Assembly: GCA_041486365.1 (NCBI GenBank)
Contig: JBGPLH010000224.1
Coordinates: 1 to 5,717 of the forward strand
Direction: 5' to 3'
Length of the DNA: 5,717 nt
From: JBGPLH01 sp041486365 [NCBI: Thermodesulfobacteriota bacterium]
Lineage (GTDB): Bacteria > JAUYMQ01
The position numbers were made by a program, and so were the translations under genes. The notes under the pieces are model-generated. The model did not search any database, was not told the origin of the DNA, and saw nothing but the letters and a program-made list of their open reading frames with translations. Within the stretch, counting starts at the first letter, position 1. Every line of letters starts with the position of its first letter. Below are positions 1-5,717 of this stretch, one piece after another.

Positions 1-449
1 GACCGCGCGCCGCGGGGATAGATCCCTTGCGCCGCCCGATCACCGAGGTCCATCGCCATCATGACGACCTCGTCGTTCGCGTCGAGCATCCCCTTGTCAG
101 CGTCTTTGCCGGGATCCTTGCCCTGCGGAAGGACCACCTGCCCCTTCTTGTCGAATTCGTCCACCTGGAAGGGAATCGGCACGAGGCGACCGGTGCGCAC
201 GGCGTAGGCGCGAAGCCCCGTCACGGGGCGGCCGAGCATGCCGGGCAACGCCTCGCCCTTCACAATCACCGGATCCTCGGTCCGCGCCATCGTCTTCGCG
301 CCGGGCGCCGGCGACGGTGGGAGCGGGGCGACGGCCGGGGCGGATCGGCGGCGCGCGCCAAACGAGGCGGCCGGAAGGAGGAGCGGAAGCAGGAACGAGA
401 ACAGGACGAGGAGGATCCGTGACGTCTGGTGCCGGGCGAGCTTTCTCAA
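1..449 (-). CDS. Exported protein of unknown function, N-terminal part (runs off left edge)
   Basis: The reading frame is open for 149 codons to the window edge, so the C-terminus is missing. I place the start at a TTG (447-449) because a GGAG lies five bases upstream and the next residues form a textbook signal peptide: MRKLARHQ, then a hydrophobic stretch at about residues 12-30, with possible cleavage after the SFGA at 29-32. A Pro/Ala-rich linker (36-51) follows. The first ATG in frame is residue 54, which would remove the signal peptide. The mature part has a compact conserved-looking block: VKGEALPGMLGRPVTGLRAY (63-82), VPIPFQVDE (90-98) and DANDEVVMMAMDLGDR (123-138). I associate this VPFQVDE/DANDE pattern, from memory, with uncharacterised exported proteins of high-GC bacteria, and I assign no function. 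The protein is likely periplasmic or secreted. It is transcribed divergently from the GH18-like gene across 137 bases. The frame is confident; the exact start is less so. Confidence 0.75.
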   Translation of the reverse strand, partial: MRKLARHQTSRILLVLFSFLLPLLLPAASFGARRRSAPAVAPLPPSPAPGAKTMARTEDPVIVKGEALPGMLGRPVTGLRAYAVRTGRLVPIPFQVDEFDKKGQVVLPQGKDPGKDADKGMLDANDEVVMMAMDLGDRAAQGIYPRGAR

Positions 450-454
450 GGAGT

Positions 455-458
455 CTCC
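455..458 (-). promoter_or_regulatory. Ribosome binding site deciding the TTG start
   Basis: GGAG on the minus strand lies five bases before the TTG at 447-449. It supports this rare start codon over the in-frame ATG at 288-290, which falls after the signal peptide. Confidence 0.5.
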
Positions 459-549
459 GCGAGAGGTTCGTGCGGTGGCCGGGCGCGACGCGGCCCCAGG
501 GGCCCCGGGATACTCGCGGCAAGGTCGCAAGCGCGGCGGGGGCGCGTGG

Positions 550-556
550 TAGTATA
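550..556. promoter_or_regulatory. Candidate bidirectional -10 element between divergent genes
   Basis: The only AT-rich island in the 137-base divergent spacer is TAGTATA. Read on the plus strand, TAGTAT (550-555) fits the TANNNT pattern and would start a transcript about 25-30 bases before the GH18-like ATG; no convincing plus-strand -35 box is seen. Read on the minus strand, TATACT (551-556) matches the sigma-70 -10 consensus at 5 of 6 positions. It has a TCGAAA (4 of 6 against TTGACA) 16 bases upstream at about 573-578, and would give a leader of roughly 95 bases for the exported protein. This is a consensus match by eye only, in a genome whose housekeeping sigma preference is unknown. Confidence 0.4.
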
Positions 557-586
557 GCCGAGTCCTCTCCGATTTCGAGGCGACCC

Positions 587-1687
587 ATGCATCGCACCCT
601 CCTGCGCTCGCTCGCGCTCGCCCTCGCGGCGGTCCTCGCGCTGGCGGCCCTCTACGGATTCTGGGAGCCCGCGCCGCTTCAGGGTTCGCCGGCGCGCGTG
701 TTCACGGGGAACGCTATCTGGGCGCGCTACCAGTGGTTCAGCGGCGTCCCCGGCCCCTTCCACCGGACACTCTCCCCCTACCACGCCGGATCCGCGCCGG
801 TCCCGCCACGGGAGATCGACGCCCTGGCCGACCGCCTCCGAGAGAACCGGATCCACGACATCTATGTTTTCACAGGGTCGCTCGATCCCGAGGGGACCTA
901 TCCCCTGTGGCCGCTCGAGGATCCGAAGGCTCCCTTCCCCCCCGCCGCGACCTTCGCCCGGCTGCGCGCGAGAGCTCCGGGGCTCCGGGTGCTGGCCTGG
1001 GTCGGCGGCGTGCACGCGGGGTTCAAGCGCGGGCAGATGGATCTCGCGCGCGCTTCCGTCCGCGAGAACGCCGCGCGCCTGTGCGCCCGGCTGGTGCGCG
1101 AGGCGGGTTTCGACGGCGTCCACCTGAACATCGAGCCCACGCGCAACGACGACGATGATTACCTCCGGCTTCTCGCCGTCGTGCGCCGCGGGATGCCGCC
1201 GGGCGCGATCCTCTCCGTCGCGGGTCCCGAGCTGCTTCCCATCGTCCCCCCGATCCGCCCCTTCGGGAGCCACTTCTGGGATCCGGCCTACACGGCGCGC
1301 GTCGCGGCGCGGGTCGACCAGATCGCGTACATGACCTACGACACGTTCATGCCCTTCCCCAAGCTCCACCGGGCCTACATCCGCTCGCAGACCCGCACGC
1401 TCGTCCGCGCCGCACGCATGGGGAACCCGCGGGCCCAGGTGCTCCTCGGCGTCCCGACCTACGACGAGCACAATATCTCCCACGTGCGCCACGTGGAGAC
1501 GCTCGACAACACGCTGCGGGGAATCCGGGCGGGGCTCGGCGACCTGGACGAGGGGACCGCGCCCTTCGCGGGCGTGGCGATTTACGCCTCCTGGACGACC
1601 GACGAGGAGGAATGGCGCGCCTACCGCGCGTTGTGGCTCGGCGACCGCGCGGCGATCGCGGGGGCTCCGAAGGCGGCGGGGCGGTGA
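587..1687 (+). CDS. Membrane-anchored or secreted GH18-like glycoside hydrolase family protein
   Basis: A 366-residue protein. The ATG at 587 is chosen because GAGG (577-580) lies six bases upstream and the N-terminus is a signal or anchor sequence (residues 7-24, Leu/Ala-rich) after MHRTLLR. The frame is open further upstream, but that extension is Arg-rich and overlaps the divergent promoter region. Landmarks of the GH18 TIM barrel appear in order: a strand with IYVFTG near residue 90; LRVLAWVGG (about 132-140), resembling the SxGG strand; FDGVHLNIEP (175-184), the DxxDxDxE region; IAYMTYD (246-252) with the conserved Tyr-Asp; and GVAIYASW (329-336) with a strand-8 Trp. E183 occupies the acid/base position, but the two inner Asp of the motif are His179 and Asn181. 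GH18 enzymes cut chitin, peptidoglycan or other N-acetylglucosamine glycans with substrate assistance; the substrate here is unknown and activity may be altered. The site of action is probably the periplasm or cell surface. It could also be a non-catalytic GH18-like binding protein. Confidence 0.8.
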   Translation: MHRTLLRSLALALAAVLALAALYGFWEPAPLQGSPARVFTGNAIWARYQWFSGVPGPFHRTLSPYHAGSAPVPPREIDALADRLRENRIHDIYVFTGSLDPEGTYPLWPLEDPKAPFPPAATFARLRARAPGLRVLAWVGGVHAGFKRGQMDLARASVRENAARLCARLVREAGFDGVHLNIEPTRNDDDDYLRLLAVVRRGMPPGAILSVAGPELLPIVPPIRPFGSHFWDPAYTARVAARVDQIAYMTYDTFMPFPKLHRAYIRSQTRTLVRAARMGNPRAQVLLGVPTYDEHNISHVRHVETLDNTLRGIRAGLGDLDEGTAPFAGVAIYASWTTDEEEWRAYRALWLGDRAAIAGAPKAAGR

Positions 1688-1704
1688 GCGCGATCGCTCC
1701 TCAC
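1684..1704. terminator. Weak inverted repeat across the convergent gene junction
   Basis: GAGCG (1686-1690), loop CGAT, CGCTC (1695-1699) form a short hairpin. An alternative outer pairing joins GTGAG (1684-1688) with CTCAC (1700-1704). The repeat covers the stop codons of both converging genes. There is no T-tract on either side, so a classical intrinsic terminator is not supported; it is at most a stem that blunts read-through. Confidence 0.2.
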
Positions 1705-2498
1705 GCGCTCGCCACCCACCCCCCGTCCACGTAAAGCACGGTGCCGGTCACGTAGTCGCTCGCCGGAGATGCGAGGTAGATCACGGCGCCCACGAGGTCC
1801 TCAGGCTGGCCCCAGCGCCGTAGCGGCGTGCGGTCGAGGACGTAGCTCCGGAACTTCTCCGAAGCCTGCAACGCCGCCGTCATGTCCGTCTCGAAGTAGC
1901 CCGGCGCCACGGCGTTGACCAGGATCGGGTGGCGCGCCCACTCCACCGCCAGCGCCCGCGTGAGCGCATCCAGGCCCCCCTTGCTCGCGCAGTACACACT
2001 CCGCCGGTTCCCTCCCAGCACCCCCATCATGCTCGAGACGTTGATCACCTTGCCGATCACCGGGCCTTCGGCATCTCCGCGCCCCGAAGCGGCCCGGAGC
2101 ATCTCGCGGGCCGCGGCCTGGGAGAAGAAGAAGGCCGACTTGAGATTCGTGTCCATCACGAGGTCCCACTCGGACTCCTCGAGATCGAGGGCGAGCGCCG
2201 GCGTGCCGACCCCCGCGTTGTTGACCAGCACGTCGAGCCGGCCGAGGCGCTCCACCGCGCGATCGACGGCGGCCCGGGCCTGGTGGACGTCGGTCACGTC
2301 CGCCGCCAGCGCGATGCCGTCGGAGCCCGCCGCCCGGATCTCCGCCACGATCCGCTCCAGGTCGGCCTGATTCCGCGAAACGCAGGCCACGCGCGCTCCG
2401 GCTTCCGCGAGCCCGAGCGCAATCGCCCGCCCGAGCCCCCGGCTCGCGCCGGTGACGATCGCCACGCGCCCGGTGAGATCGAACCGGTTCCCCTTCAT
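1701..2498 (-). CDS. Short-chain dehydrogenase/reductase (classical SDR, NAD(P)-dependent)
   Basis: A 265-residue protein, the normal length for a classical SDR. The Rossmann cofactor motif TGASRGLG is at 16-23, the adenine-site Asp at 67 (ADVTD), NNAG at 93-96, and the catalytic tetrad is N118, S156, Y169 and K173 (YCASK). PGYFETDM (199-206) and the C-terminal YVTGTVLYVDGG (249-260) are typical. Arg42 just after strand 2 hints at NADP(H) preference. The family oxidises or reduces alcohol/keto groups in the cytoplasm. The PGYFETDM region recalls gluconate 5-dehydrogenase and 3-oxoacyl-ACP reductase-like members, but the substrate cannot be read from sequence. Residues 138-148 are a small Gly/Asp-rich insertion before strand 5. 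I chose the ATG at 2496-2498 by family length, with AGAGG ten bases upstream. An in-frame GTG at 2523-2525 would add nine residues and overlap the upstream stop as GTGA. It is the last gene of the three-gene operon. Confidence 0.92.
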   Translation of the reverse strand: MKGNRFDLTGRVAIVTGASRGLGRAIALGLAEAGARVACVSRNQADLERIVAEIRAAGSDGIALAADVTDVHQARAAVDRAVERLGRLDVLVNNAGVGTPALALDLEESEWDLVMDTNLKSAFFFSQAAAREMLRAASGRGDAEGPVIGKVINVSSMMGVLGGNRRSVYCASKGGLDALTRALAVEWARHPILVNAVAPGYFETDMTAALQASEKFRSYVLDRTPLRRWGQPEDLVGAVIYLASPASDYVTGTVLYVDGGWVASA

Positions 2499-2521
2499 AT
2501 AAGAACCGCCTCTCTCGCCGA

Positions 2522-3172
2522 TCACTTCCCCTCGCCTTCCCCGCCGCGTCCGCCCTCGAGTCCGATCGCCTCCCGGAGGGCCGGCGCTTCCACCACCTTC
2601 CGCACGGTCTCGAGCACCGCCTCCCGGGTCAGCGCTTCGACCTGTCCGTCCTCTCCCCAGAAGATGTAGCGGCCCACCCAGCGCTTCTCGATATGCCAGA
2701 TCGTCTGCTCGACGGGCTCACCGTCCGTACGGTACACGCGAACGGCCAGCTTGGAGGTCAGCCTGCTGCGCGAGAAGGTGGTGTCCCACCCCGCGATGGA
2801 GAAGTCCTCGATCGTCGGGCGGATCACGCTCCGGAGGTGATGCTTCTCGAGGAATGCATGCAGCGCTTTCTCGTCCATTCCCTCCGGATCGGCCAGCTCC
2901 GCCACGAGGCATCCGTGTTCCTCGAGCACCGTCCGGATGGCCTGTGTGAAGAGATCGGCCGGGACGGGCCGGACGTCGTAGCGCTCGAAACCGACACTGC
3001 CCAGACGTTCCCGGTCCGATCTCGCGTCCCGGACATGAGCGAGCCCCACCCGCGGCCCGGCCGGCCGGCCGGCCGGCTGCCCTGCGAGGATCGCCTCGGG
3101 AATCTCCACCACAATGCGGTGGCATCCCACCAGTAGAAGTGACGACAGCCCCAGCGCCAGGATCCGATTCAC
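2522..3172 (-). CDS. Predicted lipoprotein B, YajG-like pattern, unknown function
   Basis: A 216-residue protein starting at GTG (3170-3172), which overlaps the upstream stop as GTGA and has GGGAG five bases before it. The frame stays open for 44 codons further upstream to an ATG, but those codons lie inside the neighbouring gene and would bury the signal peptide. Residues 1-17 end in the lipobox LVGC, with Cys17 as lipidation site. The +2 residue is His, not Asp, so outer-membrane sorting is expected. A Pro/Ala/Gly linker (30-40), encoded by a CCGG repeat, is followed by VGLAHVRDARSD (42-53), then a helix with FTQAIRTVLEEHG (75-87), a strand block IRPTIEDFSIAGWD (117-130) and KLAVRVYRTDG (141-151), and a C-terminal helix. 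The layout recalls YajG-type lipoproteins with a VxVxDxR start, an assignment made by pattern only. It looks like a paralogue of lipoprotein A next door. The C-terminal tail (206-216) is Gly/Glu-rich. Confidence 0.82.
   Translation of the reverse strand: MNRILALGLSSLLLVGCHRIVVEIPEAILAGQPAGRPAGPRVGLAHVRDARSDRERLGSVGFERYDVRPVPADLFTQAIRTVLEEHGCLVAELADPEGMDEKALHAFLEKHHLRSVIRPTIEDFSIAGWDTTFSRSRLTSKLAVRVYRTDGEPVEQTIWHIEKRWVGRYIFWGEDGQVEALTREAVLETVRKVVEAPALREAIGLEGGRGGEGEGK
3057..3076. repeat. Tandem tetranucleotide tract, five CCGG units
   Basis: Five uninterrupted CCGG units form a 20-base self-complementary tract inside the lipoprotein B gene. It encodes the Pro-Ala-Gly-Arg-Pro-Ala-Gly linker (about residues 33-39) shortly after the lipidated cysteine. 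Because the unit is four bases, gain or loss of one copy would shift the reading frame. Confidence 0.9.
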
Positions 3173-3810
3173 GGTTTCTCCCTTTTCGACTCCTGGACGC
3201 TCCGGCGCACAGTCTGGGCGAAGGCGTCGTCGATCCGTTTGGACATCGCCTCCTCCACTGCGTGGAAGAACGCCCCGTGAATGTGATCGGCCGTCTTCTT
3301 CCATACCATGCCGGCTGATCCCTCCCCGTAACTTTCGCTCGAGTACAGGACCCTGCCCCGCGGATCCCGCAGGACCAGTGCGATGGTGCAGGACGACTGG
3401 ACCTCGTCATCCCGCCACCAGCCGGTTCGCAGCGTCTGGTCGCAGCGAATCACGCGCCCGGAGAGGACAGCGTCCAGGCGCATCTCGCCGGCCAGCGCGG
3501 CGGCGTCCCTTGGAGCAATGCCGGGAGGCGTGGTGAGGATCAGACCGTTCAGTCCGAGACGCTGGAGCGCGGCCAACGCCGCCTCCTCGAAGAAGACCCG
3601 CGGCGGCGGCACGCTGCGCAGCTTCGGGGCCACCCAATCGGGATGCTCCCGCAAATCCGTGAATCGCAGGATCCCCACCGCCGGCGCGGAGGCATACAGC
3701 GCGCCGAACCTGGCCGGGAAGGGATCGAGCCTGCCGGATCGGCTGACGCACCCCGACGACGCGAGGAGTCCCAGCGCAAGGATCAGATGCTGCGCGGTCC
3801 GGGAGGTCAT
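3169..3810 (-). CDS. Predicted lipoprotein A, unknown function
   Basis: A 213-residue protein. Residues 8-20 are a hydrophobic signal sequence ending in ASSGC, a slightly non-canonical lipobox (Ser at -3) with Cys21 as lipidation site. Val at +2 suggests outer-membrane sorting. The mature part has VGILRFTDLREH (45-56), a helix FFEEAALAALQRLG (73-86), RLDAVLSGRVIRCD (111-124), TGWW (129-132), a strand with CTIALVLRDPRGRVLY (141-156) and a basic C-terminal helix. The family is not recognised with confidence; the alternation of an early VxxxxFxDxR strand, a helix and a GxV strand resembles small periplasmic lipoproteins that partner envelope complexes. The ATG at 3808-3810 is fixed by the signal peptide, although no good Shine-Dalgarno precedes it. 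It is the first gene of the operon, and its stop overlaps the GTG of lipoprotein B. Confidence 0.82.
   Translation of the reverse strand: MTSRTAQHLILALGLLASSGCVSRSGRLDPFPARFGALYASAPAVGILRFTDLREHPDWVAPKLRSVPPPRVFFEEAALAALQRLGLNGLILTTPPGIAPRDAAALAGEMRLDAVLSGRVIRCDQTLRTGWWRDDEVQSSCTIALVLRDPRGRVLYSSESYGEGSAGMVWKKTADHIHGAFFHAVEEAMSKRIDDAFAQTVRRSVQESKREKP
3178..3182 (-). promoter_or_regulatory. Ribosome binding site for lipoprotein B
   Basis: GGGAG on the minus strand, inside the last codons of lipoprotein A, sits five bases before the GTG at 3170-3172. Together with the GTGA overlap it supports the GTG start and suggests coupled translation. Confidence 0.6.
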
Positions 3811-3884
3811 GACGATGAGCGAGCCCCGCTTGCCGCTCCAGGCGCCCGAGGCGCGCCGGGCCGGCTTGGGTGTCGGGCCCCGTT

Positions 3885-3908
3885 GTTATCAGCGGTGTCT
3901 GGAGGGTG

Positions 3909-3912
<4 letters not shown>
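3885..3912 (-). promoter_or_regulatory. Candidate sigma-70-type promoter for the lipoprotein-SDR operon
   Basis: On the minus strand a perfect TTGACA (3907-3912) is followed after 16 bases by GATAAC (3885-3890), which matches TATAAT at four of six positions. The -35 hexamer includes the TGA stop codon of the kinase gene. Predicted initiation near 3878 gives a leader of about 68 bases before the lipoprotein A start. The spacer is also the least GC-rich part of the gap. Judged by eye; not experimentally supported. Confidence 0.5.

Positions 3913-5717
<1,805 letters not shown>

Noticed and set aside
492-504. Palindromic GGCCCC-A-GGGGCC in the leader of the exported protein
   Set aside because: A hairpin needs a loop, which leaves only a four-base stem; in a spacer this GC-rich it is not distinguishable from chance.
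317-586. In-frame N-terminal extension of the GH18-like protein to an ATG at 317
   Set aside because: It is Arg/Gly-rich, overlaps the divergent exported gene and the promoter island, and would place the signal or anchor segment internally. The ATG at 587 has its own GAGG.
97-597. Minus-strand frame starting near the GH18-like start codon
   Set aside because: Low-complexity Arg/Pro/Ala composition. The frame of the exported protein on the same strand has a signal peptide and constrained blocks instead.
446-1492. Long minus-strand frame antisense to the GH18-like gene
   Set aside because: Composition is Arg/Gly/Glu-rich without domains, it lies opposite a gene with clear fold motifs, and long antisense frames are expected at this GC content.
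1929-2669. Plus-strand frame antisense to the SDR and lipoprotein B genes
   Set aside because: A His/Arg/Pro-rich shadow of an unmistakable SDR; no start context and no domain.
3173-3304. N-terminal extension of lipoprotein B to an upstream ATG
   Set aside because: It would overlap lipoprotein A by over 130 bases and bury the lipobox signal; the GTG with GGGAG explains the start.
3858-3880. GGGCC...GGCCC inverted repeat between the kinase and lipoprotein A, considered as a terminator
   Set aside because: Only five paired bases with a 13-base loop and no T-run. It also lies downstream of the predicted operon start, so it does not act as a clear terminator for the kinase.

Overview
The window is very GC-rich and densely coding, with strong G/C at third codon positions. 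It encodes two lipoproteins, a multi-pass membrane sensor kinase and two further exported or anchored proteins. This points to a Gram-negative-type bacterium with an outer membrane, probably an environmental high-GC lineage such as a deltaproteobacterial or related uncultivated phylum. The lineage is an inference; no rRNA or phylogenetic marker is present. I see no tRNA, rRNA, insertion sequence, CRISPR array or integration site.

Layout: (1) 1-449, minus strand: the N-terminal 149 codons of an exported protein of unknown function, running off the left edge. Its start appears to be a TTG. (2) 450-586: a divergent intergenic region with one AT-rich island that can be read as a -10 element on both strands. 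(3) 587-1687, plus strand: a membrane-anchored or secreted GH18-like TIM-barrel protein with a modified catalytic motif. It is convergent with the next block; only 13 bases separate the stop codons. (4) 3810-1701, minus strand: a tight three-gene operon of lipoprotein A, lipoprotein B and a short-chain dehydrogenase/reductase. A and B overlap by GTGA, and B ends at the SDR with another possible GTGA overlap. A and B look like diverged tandem paralogues. (5) 3811-3908: a 98-base gap carrying a good promoter candidate for the operon, whose -35 box overlaps the kinase stop codon. (6) 3909-5717, minus strand: a 7TM-type membrane sensor histidine kinase with PAS, HisKA and HATPase domains, entering from the right edge. 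No response regulator is present in the window.

How the genes work together is only partly readable. The two lipoproteins are probably made together and may form a pair at the outer membrane. The SDR is a cytoplasmic NAD(P)-dependent oxidoreductase whose link to them is co-transcription only. The kinase lies upstream on the same strand and could feed read-through into the operon, but nothing proves a regulatory link. I do not see a clearly new multi-gene defence or metabolic system. The most unusual items are the paired lipoproteins, a CCGG tetranucleotide tract inside one of them, the altered GH18 motif, and the two promoter arrangements.
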